Shown piece by piece: positions 1 through 6,300 of a stretch of 7,199 bases of DNA. The position numbers and the translations under genes are program-made. Under the pieces are notes generated by a model. It made no database searches and was not told the DNA's origin. It was given only the letters and a program-made list of their open reading frames with translations. Location: contig JASIBJ010000389.1 of assembly GCA_030045215.1 (NCBI GenBank), positions 1-7,199 on the forward strand, written 5' to 3'. Within the stretch, counting starts at the first letter, position 1. Every line of letters starts with the position of its first letter. Source of the stretch: Streptosporangiaceae bacterium (GTDB taxonomy: Bacteria; Actinomycetota; Actinomycetes; Streptosporangiales; Streptosporangiaceae).

Positions 1-505
1 ACGGCAGCTGGATGACCAGCGGCGTAGCGCCGAGCCGGTCGCTGATCATGTCCACGCAGCGGTGGAACTCAGCCCCGACGCGGTCCATCTTGTTGACGAA
101 GCAGATGCGCGGGACGCCGTAGCGGTCGGCCTGGCGCCAGACAGTCTCGGACTGCGGCTCCACGCCGGCCACGCCGTCGAACACCGCGACCGCGCCGTCA
201 AGCACCCGCAGCGACCGCTCCACCTCGACGGTGAAGTCGACGTGGCCGGGGGTGTCGATGATGTTGATGGTGTGATCTCGCCACAGGGTGGTGGTAGCAG
301 CCGACGTGATGGTGATACCGCGCTCTTGCTCCTGCTCCATCCAGTCCATCGTGGCTGCGCCCTCGTGGACTTCACCGATCTTGTAATTGATTCCGGTGTA
401 GAACAGGATCCGCTCGGTCGTCGTGGTCTTGCCCGCGTCGATATGCGCCATGATGCCGATGTTGCGGACATTGGCCAGCTCGGTGGCGGTCTGGGTGGCG
501 GCCAC
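1..505 (-). CDS. fusA: Elongation factor G, N-terminal part (cut by left edge)
   Basis: EF-G is the cytoplasmic GTPase that drives ribosomal translocation and, with RRF, ribosome recycling. The first 168 residues are visible and cover most of the G domain: P-loop AHIDAGKTT at residues 20-28, switch I RGITI at 62-66, DTPGH at 84-88 and NKMD at 138-141. All are intact. The G5 motif and domains II-V lie beyond the window edge. The chosen start is GTG at 505-503; it gives the usual short N-terminus before [12 protein letters not shown] and has a GAGG Shine-Dalgarno at 516-519, ten bases upstream. It is third in the str operon, 68 bases after rpsG, with no terminator in the gap, so co-transcription with rpsL-rpsG is expected; tuf commonly follows but is not in view. 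A tetracycline-type ribosomal protection protein is a distant alternative, but position after rpsG and the motif set favour housekeeping EF-G. Confidence 0.97.
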   Translation of the reverse strand, partial: MAATQTATELANVRNIGIMAHIDAGKTTTTERILFYTGINYKIGEVHEGAATMDWMEQEQERGITITSAATTTLWRDHTINIIDTPGHVDFTVEVERSLRVLDGAVAVFDGVAGVEPQSETVWRQADRYGVPRICFVNKMDRVGAEFHRCVDMISDRLGATPLVIQLP

Positions 506-573
506 TGTTAGTGATCCTCGTTCCTTGGTTCGTAAAATCTCGGGTCAGGCTGTGTCGATTCAGGCGGGCCGGC

Positions 574-1044
574 CTACCAGCGGTAGTGGGCGAACGCCTT
601 GTTGGACTCGGCCATCTTGTGGGTGTCCTCCCGGCGCTTGACGCTCGCCCCGAGTCCGTTGCTCGCGTCAAGCAGCTCGTTCATCAGCCGCTCGGTCATG
701 GTCTTCTCCCGGCGCTGCCGCGAGTAAGTGACCAGCCAGCGCAGCGCCAGCGTGGTGCTGCGAGAGGCCTTGACCTCCATCGGCACCTGGTACGTGGCGC
801 CGCCGACCCGCCTGCTCTTCACCTCGAGGGTGGGCTTGACGTTGTCGAGCGCGCGCTTCAGCGTCACCACCGGGTCGTTGCTGGTCTTGTCCCGGCACCC
901 CTCGAGGGCGCCGTAAACGATGCGCTCGGCGAGCGACCGCTTGCCGTTCTTCAGCACCTTGTTCACCAGCGCGGTAACCAGGGGGGAGCCGTAAACCGGG
1001 TCGGTTACCAGCTGCCGCTTGGTCGCGGGGCCCTTACGCGGCAT
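574..1044 (-). CDS. rpsG: 30S ribosomal protein S7
   Basis: S7 is the primary binding protein that nucleates assembly of the 30S head on the 3' domain of 16S rRNA and lines the E site. The product is 156 residues, the normal length for actinobacteria. It has the typical N-terminus [10 protein letters not shown], the central [12 protein letters not shown] (about residues 80-91), the RWL segment of the conserved core and the C-terminal [14 protein letters not shown]. The ATG at 1044-1042 is one base after the rpsL stop (TGA-C-ATG). Its Shine-Dalgarno AAGGAG (1055-1060, ten-base spacer) lies inside the rpsL coding end, so translation is probably coupled to rpsL. In E. coli S7 represses its operon through a roughly 100-base rpsL-rpsG spacer; there is no such spacer here. 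The stop codon is TAG. Nothing is truncated or odd in the protein. Confidence 0.98.
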   Translation of the reverse strand: MPRKGPATKRQLVTDPVYGSPLVTALVNKVLKNGKRSLAERIVYGALEGCRDKTSNDPVVTLKRALDNVKPTLEVKSRRVGGATYQVPMEVKASRSTTLALRWLVTYSRQRREKTMTERLMNELLDASNGLGASVKRREDTHKMAESNKAFAHYRW

Positions 1045-1045
1045 G

Positions 1046-1420
1046 TCAGCTCTTCTCCTTCTTCGCGCCGTACCGGCTTCGCGCCTGCTTGCGGTTGCGG
1101 ACACCCTGGGTGTCCAGGGAGCCGCGGATGACCTTGTAGCGCACGCCGGGCAGGTCGCGGACGCGGCCGCCGCGGACGAGCACGATCGAGTGCTCCTGCA
1201 GGTTGTGGCCGACACCGGGGATGTAGGCCGTTACCTCGATATGGCTGGTGAGCCGGACGCGGGCAACCTTGCGCAGGGCCGAGTTCGGCTTCTTGGGCGT
1301 GGTCGTATAGACGCGTGTGCAGACCCCGCGGCGCTGCGGGCTGCCCTTCAGCGCCGGAGTCTTCGTCTTGGCTACCTTGTCCTGCCGGCCCTTGCGGACC
1401 AGCTGCTGGATCGTGGGCAA
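1046..1420 (-). CDS. rpsL: 30S ribosomal protein S12 (TTG start, Arg at position 88)
   Basis: S12 sits at the 30S decoding centre and controls tRNA selection accuracy and the response to streptomycin. The protein is 124 residues, from [11 protein letters not shown] to RYGAKKEKS, aligning without gaps to mycobacterial S12 from memory. The first streptomycin loop TPKKPN (residues 41-46) keeps Lys43. The second loop reads [12 protein letters not shown], giving Arg88 (codon CGC, 1159-1157) where Lys is almost universal; Asp89, the RimO methylthiolation site, is kept. Residue 70 is Val (PGVGHNL) where Glu is common. The start is TTG at 1420-1418, chosen because it yields the conserved MPTIQQ N-terminus and has GGAG five bases upstream. 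A GTG at 1444-1442 in the same frame would add eight residues (VAEEDGDA) not seen in the family. It is the first gene of the str operon and is read from the promoter at 1793-1822. Confidence 0.98.
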   Translation of the reverse strand: MPTIQQLVRKGRQDKVAKTKTPALKGSPQRRGVCTRVYTTTPKKPNSALRKVARVRLTSHIEVTAYIPGVGHNLQEHSIVLVRGGRVRDLPGVRYKVIRGSLDTQGVRNRKQARSRYGAKKEKS

Positions 1421-1425
1421 CGCGT

Positions 1426-1429
1426 CTCC
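1426..1429 (-). promoter_or_regulatory. Ribosome binding site deciding the rpsL TTG start
   Basis: On the minus strand GGAG is followed by five bases (ACGCG) and then TTG. A second purine-rich stretch, GAGGAAG, lies just upstream. The good spacing plus the family N-terminus MPTIQQ supports TTG over the in-frame GTG 24 bases upstream, which has only weak purine-rich sequence in front of it. Confidence 0.75.
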
Positions 1430-1443
1430 GTCTTCCTCTGCCA

Positions 1444-1459
1444 CGCGCCTGGCGGCGCG
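1444..1459 (-). repeat. GC-rich hairpin just upstream of rpsL
   Basis: A perfect 6-bp stem, CGCGCC paired with GGCGCG, with a four-base loop (GCCA on the transcribed strand). It ends about 24 bases before the rpsL start codon and 15 bases before the GGAG, so it does not bury the ribosome binding site by itself. In a GC-rich genome short stems of this kind also arise by chance. Confidence 0.5.
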
Positions 1460-1478
1460 CTGTTGTCTTCGCCTGCTG

Positions 1479-1498
1479 GCGCCGCGCCAGCGCGGCGC
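1479..1498 (-). repeat. Strong 8-bp GC hairpin in the rpsL leader
   Basis: Positions 1479-1486 pair perfectly with 1491-1498 (all G-C), closing a four-base loop that reads CUGG in the leader RNA. The sequence overlaps a second inverted repeat, 1475-1482 against 1484-1491 (GCTGGCGC/GCGCCAGC), so the two foldings cannot coexist. No U-tract follows, so it is not a classical terminator. It lies about 60 bases upstream of the rpsL start. Confidence 0.6.
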
Positions 1499-1578
1499 GG
1501 CATCCGGTTGTGTCCCGCCGTTGCCGGCGCGACTTGCTCGTTGCGGCTGTGTCCTGTGCTTTCGGCTCAGGGCGCGGC

Positions 1579-1713
1579 CTAGGACGTACCTGACCTGCGG
1601 TTTCCTTGCCCGCTCCGCCCCCCGCGGTCGGGCGTGTCGCAAACGTTCACGACATATCCGGGCTCACAAACGAGCCCGAAACGGAAGGGAAGTCTGCTGC
1701 TCGCCTGGTCCAT
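1579..1713 (-). CDS. Possible leader ORF of 44 codons upstream of rpsL
   Basis: An ATG at 1713-1711 opens a 44-codon frame ending in TAG at 1581-1579, within the predicted rpsL leader. AGGGG lies four bases upstream of the ATG, a usable though not ideal Shine-Dalgarno. The peptide begins [13 protein letters not shown] and continues [19 protein letters not shown], with two Cys and an Arg/Gly-rich tail. It has no signal peptide or membrane segment and I recognise no family. The inverted repeat at 1659-1678 falls inside it. The stretch coding VCDTPDR reminds me, from unverified memory, of sequence upstream of rpsL in other actinobacteria, which could reflect a conserved RNA rather than a peptide. 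This is a speculative gene call; chance opening of a GC-rich frame is quite possible. Confidence 0.2.
   Translation of the reverse strand: MDQASSRLPFRFGLVCEPGYVVNVCDTPDRGGRSGQGNRRSGTS
1659..1678. repeat. 7-bp inverted repeat in the rpsL leader
   Basis: CGGGCTC (1659-1665) and GAGCCCG (1672-1678) are perfect inverted copies around a six-base AC-rich centre. On the minus strand it would form a 7-bp hairpin with loop GUUUGU, followed by GATATG rather than a U-run. It may be an RNA structure or a protein-binding site; there is no evidence that it terminates transcription. Confidence 0.5.
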
Positions 1714-1766
1714 TCAGCCCCTGATCGTTACCGCCAGGAGGCCGCGGTCAGACAGACGTGCACGCA

Positions 1767-1781
1767 CCCGTAGGGCACGGG
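1767..1781 (-). repeat. Small hairpin at the 5' end of the rpsL leader
   Basis: CCCGT (1767-1771) and ACGGG (1777-1781) form a 5-bp stem with a five-base loop. It starts only a few bases after the expected transcription start, where a stem could affect promoter escape or mRNA stability. The stem is short, so chance occurrence is likely. Confidence 0.35.
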
Positions 1782-1792
1782 CGCGGAGAACC

Positions 1793-1822
1793 AGAATACC
1801 TAACCGATGACGCGCTGGTCAA
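1793..1822 (-). promoter_or_regulatory. Sigma70-type promoter of the rpsL-rpsG-fusA operon
   Basis: Read on the minus strand, a -35 box TTGACC (1822-1817) and a -10 box TATTCT (1798-1793) are separated by 18 bases. This matches five of six bases of the primary-sigma -35 consensus and four of six of the -10 consensus, including the key TA...T. It is the best promoter-like pair I found in the upstream region and points toward rpsL. The expected start point is near 1784-1788. A weaker TATAAC at 1927-1922 on the same strand lacks a good -35 and was not called. Confidence 0.65.
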
Positions 1823-2120
1823 AACGGGTGGCGTCCTCGCACTCCGCTGGAACAAAGCTTAGCGGACGCTGAGCCCGACCCGCACCGGATCTTGTCTTAG
1901 CGCTTTACCTGCCGCGTCCCCGTTATATCCGTGGAGGGCGGGAACGAGGCGGGTCCGGTGCTAACTCTCCCGGCTTGCGGGTCAGACCGATGGTAATAAG
2001 CACCACCAAGGGGGATTTTATTCCCGTGATCGGCTCGCGGGCGGGCGGCGCAGGCGATCCGGAAAGTGACTCCCCGACGTGCCTATCCCTCGCAGCCACA
2101 GACGCCTGGGTGACTTGTCC

Positions 2121-2135
2121 ACCGGTGAGACCGGT
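2121..2135. repeat. ACCGGT-N3-ACCGGT near-palindrome
   Basis: Two copies of the self-complementary hexamer ACCGGT are spaced by three bases (GAG), making a 15-base element that is both a direct and an inverted repeat. It lies about 195 bases upstream of the DUF72 gene and could be an operator for a dimeric regulator. No family match is claimed; chance is possible. Confidence 0.3.
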
Positions 2136-2319
2136 CTGCCTCCGCTGCGGGAGGCGCTTTGTCGCATTCAGTGCGATTTAAGCGAGCCGATTGGCGGCGG
2201 TAAGCCCGGCGACTTGCCCGCGCGCTGCGCCATGGTGAGAGAGTTCGGTTCGGCAAGAGCAATGCAGCCTGGATCCGACGTCGCGGCACGTGGACGCCGG
2301 GCCGGGCAAACCGGGGGGC

Positions 2320-2324
2320 GGAGG
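2320..2324 (+). promoter_or_regulatory. Ribosome binding site of the DUF72 gene
   Basis: GGAGG is followed by four bases (CGCG) and then ATG at 2329. This supports starting the protein at MSLIIGTSGW and not at the in-frame upstream ATG-less/alternative start near 2290, whose extra residues (a Gly/Pro stretch) do not look like the family. Confidence 0.7.
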
Positions 2325-2328
2325 CGCG

Positions 2329-3132
2329 ATGTCCTTGATCATCGGTACCTCAGGCTGGCAGTACCGGGACTGGCGCGGCGTCCTCTACCCGGTCGGCGTC
2401 CCGCAGGCTCGCTGGCTGGAGTGCTATACGCAAACATTTCCGGCTGTGGAGAACAACGGCACGTTTTACCGGCTGCCCGGCCCTGAGGCATTCGCGGACT
2501 GGCGCAACCGGACTCCAGACGGCTTCACCATGGCCGTCAAGGCCAGCAGATATCTCACCCACGTCCGCCGCCTGCGTGACCCGGCCGAGCCGGTGGCACG
2601 GCTGCTCGGCGCGGCTGTGCACCTTGGTCCGCGGCTCGGGCCGCTACTCGTGCAGCTGCCACCCAACATGACCGCCGATCCGCACGCACTGGACGAGGTT
2701 CTGACGGCATTCGCCCGCTTCAAGCCGCCTCGGGATGCGCCCCGCGTTCGGAGCCCGATTCAGGTGGCGGTGGAATTCCGTCACGAGAGCTGGTGGACCG
2801 AGGAGATCAAGGACATCCTCACGCGCCATGATGCCGCGCTGTCCTGGGCGGATCGGAAGGAGCAGCCAGTTACGCCCCTGTGGACAACGGCAAGTTTCGG
2901 CTACCTGCGGATGCACGAGGGGGCCGGGCGCTCCTGGCCCGGGTACACAAGCCGGGCCCTGCGCGGCTGGCTCAAGTCCATCGCGGGCGGCTGGCAGCCT
3001 GGGTCCGATGTGTACGTTTTCTTCAACAACGACCAGCACGGCGCCGCGCCGCGGGACGGGCTCGAGCTCGCCGGGCTGGCCAGGGACGCCGACATCGCGG
3101 TCAGGCCGGCTGCTGGCGACGAACCCGGCTAA
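2329..3132 (+). CDS. DUF72 (YecE-like) family protein
   Basis: A 267-residue protein of the DUF72 family (Pfam PF01904, COG1801, E. coli YecE relatives), TIM-barrel proteins whose biochemical function is not established. Family hallmarks appear in order: IGTSGW at 5-10 leading to WRGVLYP at 15-21, VENNGTFYRLP at 40-50, VKASR at 70-74, QLPP at 109-112, VEFRHESWW at 148-156, YLRMHE at 192-197 and YVFFNND at 229-235. The length is normal and no segment is missing. There is no signal peptide or transmembrane helix, so it is probably cytoplasmic. ATG at 2329 is favoured by GGAGG four bases upstream and by IGTSGW lying at the extreme N-terminus as in relatives. It stands alone on the plus strand, divergent from the str operon and convergent with rpoC, so it likely has its own promoter, which I could not locate. 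Base composition resembles its neighbours, giving no sign of recent transfer. Confidence 0.93.
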   Translation: MSLIIGTSGWQYRDWRGVLYPVGVPQARWLECYTQTFPAVENNGTFYRLPGPEAFADWRNRTPDGFTMAVKASRYLTHVRRLRDPAEPVARLLGAAVHLGPRLGPLLVQLPPNMTADPHALDEVLTAFARFKPPRDAPRVRSPIQVAVEFRHESWWTEEIKDILTRHDAALSWADRKEQPVTPLWTTASFGYLRMHEGAGRSWPGYTSRALRGWLKSIAGGWQPGSDVYVFFNNDQHGAAPRDGLELAGLARDADIAVRPAAGDEPG

Positions 3133-3326
3133 CAGTCCCCCGTTTCACCGCCGAGCGGCAGCAACGCTCACAGAGTGCTCCGCTAGAAATGCCTATTGAT
3201 GATGACATGTTCTGACCACGCCGTGTCTTTCACCGAACCGACGATAGGTGGCGTGGGGTGATCCTTACTCCGCCTGGGTGCTTCGCCGCGCGGACGAGCG
3301 ACGCGATGGGAGGCCACCGATCGCAC

Positions 3327-3368
3327 AAAACGCAGTCCGGCGGCCAGGAGAACCCCTGGCCGCCGGAC
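3327..3368 (-). terminator. Intrinsic terminator of rpoC, possibly bidirectional
   Basis: Positions 3335-3348 and 3355-3368 are perfect 14-bp inverted copies (GTCCGGCGGCCAGG and its complement) around a six-base loop. On the minus strand the stem is followed by TGCGTTTTGTG, a short T-run at 3330-3327, about 28 bases after the rpoC stop. On the plus strand the stem is followed by GTTTGGTT, so it may also stop transcripts from the convergent DUF72 gene. The remaining 3133-3326 holds no gene I can support, only weak short inverted repeats. Confidence 0.88.
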
Positions 3369-3395
3369 CCGTTTGGTTAGAGCCGACCTCGTTCC

Positions 3396-6300
3396 CTACC
3401 GGTTATAAGCACCGAAATCGTACTCCTCCAGCGGGATCGCCTGGCCAGAGACCTGGCCGAAGGAGTAATCCGCCGGACTGTCATAAGAGGTCGGCGGGTA
3501 CACCGCCGCCTTAGCCTCCTCCGTCGGCTCGACCCGCAGGCTGCGATAGCGCTGCATGCCGGTGCCGGCCGGGATCAGCTTCCCGATGATCACGTTCTCC
3601 TTCAGGCCGACCAGCGAGTCCGACCGAGCATGGATGGCCGCGTCGGTCAGGACCCTCGTGGTCTCCTGGAAGGAAGCCGCCGACAGCCACGACTCAGTGG
3701 CCAGCGACGCCTTCGTGATGCCCATCAGCTGCGGGCGGCCTGCCGCCGAGGTGCCGCCCGCCTCGACGACGGCGCGGTTGACCTCCTCGAACTTCGGCCG
3801 CTCGACCAGCTCGCCCGGCAGCAGCTCGGTGTCGCCGGACTCGATTACGTTCACCCGCTTGAGCATCTGCCTGATGATGATCTCGATGTGCTTGTCGTGG
3901 ATCGACACGCCCTGAGACCGGTAGACCTCCTGCACCTCGTGCACCAGGTGCAGCTGCACCTCGCGCGAACCGAGGATACGCAGTACCTCGTGCGGGTTGA
4001 CCGCGCCGGCGATGAGCTGCTGGCCTACCCGGACGTGGTCACCGTCGGCCACCAGCAGCCTGGACCGCATGGACACCTGGTAGGAGACCTCGTCGCTGCC
4101 GTCGTCCGGCACGATCACGATCTTGCGAGCCTTGTCCTGCTCATCGATCCTGACCTTGCCGTCCACCTCGCTGATCGGGGCCAGGCCCTTGGGGATGCGG
4201 GCCTCGAACAGCTCCTGGATTCGGGGCAGGCCGTGGGTGATGTCCTGGCCTGCCACGCCGCCGGTGTGGAAGGTACGCATCGTCAGCTGGGTGCCGGGCT
4301 CACCGATGGACTGGGCCGCGATGATGCCGACAGCCTCGCCGACGTCGACGCGCTTGCCGGTGGCCAGCGAGCGGCCGTAGCACTTGGCGCACACGCCGAC
4401 CTTGGCCTGGCAGACCAGCACACTGTAGGTGCGCACGGACTCCACGCCCGCGTTCACCAGCATGTCGATCATCGCCTCGGTCAGGTCCGAGTCGGCCGCC
4501 ACGAGTACCGTGCCGTCCGGGCCTATGACGTCCTCGGACAGGGTCCTGCCGGTGCCGGTGTTCTCGATGTTCGGCAGCTTCTCGACGTTGCCGGTGACCG
4601 TGCTCTTCGCCGCGATCCGCAGCGGCAGCGAGCGGTCGGTGCCGCAGTCCTCCTCGCGAACGATCACGTCCTGCGCCACGTCCACCAGCCGGCGGGTCAG
4701 GTACCCGGAGTCGGCGGTCCGCAGCGCGGTGTCGGCCAGGCCCTTCCGGGCACCGTGCGTGGAGATGAAGTACTCCAGCACGGACAGCCCCTCGCGGAAG
4801 CTGGACTTGATCGGCCGCGGGATCGTCTCGCCCTTGGGGTTGGACACCAGGCCGCGGATGCCGGCGATCTGCCGGATCTGCATCAGGTTTCCGGCGGCAC
4901 CCGAGCTCACCATCATCCAGACGGAGTTGTTGCCGGGGAAGGCCTTCTCCATGTCCTGGGCCACGTCCGCAGTGGCGTGCGTCCAGATCTCGATCAGTTC
5001 CTGGCGCCGCTCGTCGTCGGTGATAAGGCCGCGCTCGTACTCGCGCTGCACCTTGTCGGCCCGCTTCTCGTAGGTGTCCAGGATCTCGCGCTTGTTCGGC
5101 GGAGCGACCACGTCCTCCATCGCCACCGTGACGCCGGACCTGGTGGCCCAGTGGAACCCGGCGTCCTTCAGCGCGTCGAGCGCAGCGGCCACCTCGACCT
5201 TGGGGTAGGTCTCGGCCAGCTCGTTCACGATCGCGGACAGCTGCTTCCTGCTGACCTCGAAGTTGATGAACGGATAGTCGTCCGGCAGCGTCTCGTTCAG
5301 CAGGCACCGGCCCAGCGTGGTCTCCAGCCGCACCGGCTGGCCCGGCTCCCAGCCCTCAGGGGGCTCAAAGCCGACCGGAGGCGTGATTCCCGTCAGCCGG
5401 ATCTGGATCTTCGCCTGCAGCTCGAGCTCGTCCCGGTCGTAGGCCATCAGCGCCTCGGCCACGCTGCCGAACGCCCGGCCCTCGCCGGCCGCGCCGTCCT
5501 TCTGCCCGGTCAGCCAGTAGATTCCGATGACCATGTCCAGCGTCGGCATCGTCACCGGCTTGCCGTCGGCCGGCTTGAGGATGTTGTTGGTGGACAGCAT
5601 CAAGATCCGGGCCTCGGCCTGAGCCTCGGCCGAGAGCGGCACGTGAACGGCCATCTGGTCACCGTCGAAGTCCGCATTGAACGCGGTGCACACGAGCGGG
5701 TGGATCTGGATGGCCTTGCCCTCGACCAGCTGCGGCTCGAAGGCCTGGATGCCAAGACGGTGCAGCGTCGGCGCCCGGTTGAGCAGCACGGGGTGCTCGG
5801 TGATGACCTCCTCGAGCACGTCCCACACCACCGGCCGCGCGCGCTCCACCATCCGCTTGGCGGACTTGATGTTCTGCGCGTGGTTGAGGTCGACCAGCCG
5901 CTTCATGACGAACGGCTTGAACAGCTCGACCGCCATCTCCTTGGGCAGGCCGCACTGGTGGAGCTTCAGCTGCGGGCCGACCACGATGACCGAGCGGCCC
6001 GAGTAGTCGACTCGCTTGCCGAGCAGGTTCTGGCGGAACCGGCCCTGCTTGCCCTTCAGCATGTCCGACAGCGACTTCAGCGGCCGGTTGCCTGGTCCGG
6101 TGACCGGACGGCCGCGGCGGCCGTTGTCAAACAGCGAGTCCACTGCCTCCTGCAGCATCCGCTTCTCGTTATTCACGATGATCTCGGGCGCGCCCAGGTC
6201 GAGCAGCCTCTTCAGCCGGTTGTTCCGGTTGATGACCCGCCGGTACAGGTCGTTCAGGTCGGAGGTGGCGAACCGGCCACCGTCGAGCTGGACCATCGGC

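Larger units (their letters stand above)
1421..1786 (-). promoter_or_regulatory. Long 5' leader of the str operon (rpsL leader)
   Basis: If transcription starts 6-8 bases after the TATTCT box, the rpsL mRNA has an untranslated leader of about 365 bases. The stretch contains inverted repeats at 1444-1459, 1479-1498, 1659-1678 and 1767-1781 and a possible short reading frame at 1579-1713. There is no convincing intrinsic terminator: none of the hairpins is followed by a U-tract on the minus strand. The minus strand is open in the rpsL frame up to about 1642 (a TTG), but this has no family-like sequence and is most simply a GC-driven open frame. The region could hold a regulatory RNA or a second, closer promoter. 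Its extent is inferred from the promoter call and not directly observed. Confidence 0.5.
1823..2328. other. Divergent intergenic region without a recognised gene
   Basis: About 500 bases separate the str promoter from the DUF72 start codon. Frames here are short or are overlapped by the DUF72 gene, and none resembles a known protein; no tRNA-like cloverleaf with a GTTCRA loop was seen. It contains two AT-richer patches, TTATAT at 1923-1928 and TAATAA...TTTTATT near 1994-2022, that could be upstream promoter elements, but no -35/-10 pair for the DUF72 gene could be defended. An ACCGGT tandem at 2121-2135 is listed separately. Confidence 0.5.

Noticed and set aside
62..511. Long plus-strand open frame opposite fusA
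   Set aside because: Its product has no family-like sequence, and the opposite strand clearly encodes EF-G with intact G motifs. It is an antisense frame kept open by high GC.
1922..1927. TATAAC on the minus strand as a second str promoter
   Set aside because: No acceptable -35 box occurs at 16-18 bases (GCCTCG, CGCCTC or CCGCCT only), so it was not called.
1421..2328. CRISPR array, tRNA gene or mobile-element end in the intergenic region
   Set aside because: No regularly spaced repeats, no cloverleaf-like pairing with a T-loop motif, and no transposase fragment or terminal repeat with target duplication were seen.
2079..2486. 135-codon plus-strand frame overlapping the start of the DUF72 gene
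   Set aside because: It overlaps the DUF72 gene in a different phase, has no family resemblance, and DUF72 has a better ribosome binding site.
3216..3256. Inverted repeat CCACGCC/GGCGTGG after the DUF72 gene
   Set aside because: The arms are only 7 bp with a 27-base loop and no T-run. The 14-bp stem downstream is a far better terminator.
517..3395. The 9-mer GGAACGAGG before fusA, near 1941 and after rpoC
   Set aside because: Three copies, in mixed orientation and different contexts (Shine-Dalgarno, intergenic, post-stop), with no shared flanks; most likely coincidence.
4429..5073. 214-codon plus-strand open frame opposite rpoC
   Set aside because: Antisense shadow of a conserved gene, with a Ser/Arg-rich product and no recognisable domain.
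4300..5307. 335-codon minus-strand open frame inside rpoC in another phase
   Set aside because: The product is an Arg/Gly/Ala-rich out-of-frame reading of rpoC, whose true frame carries the bridge helix and zinc-site residues.
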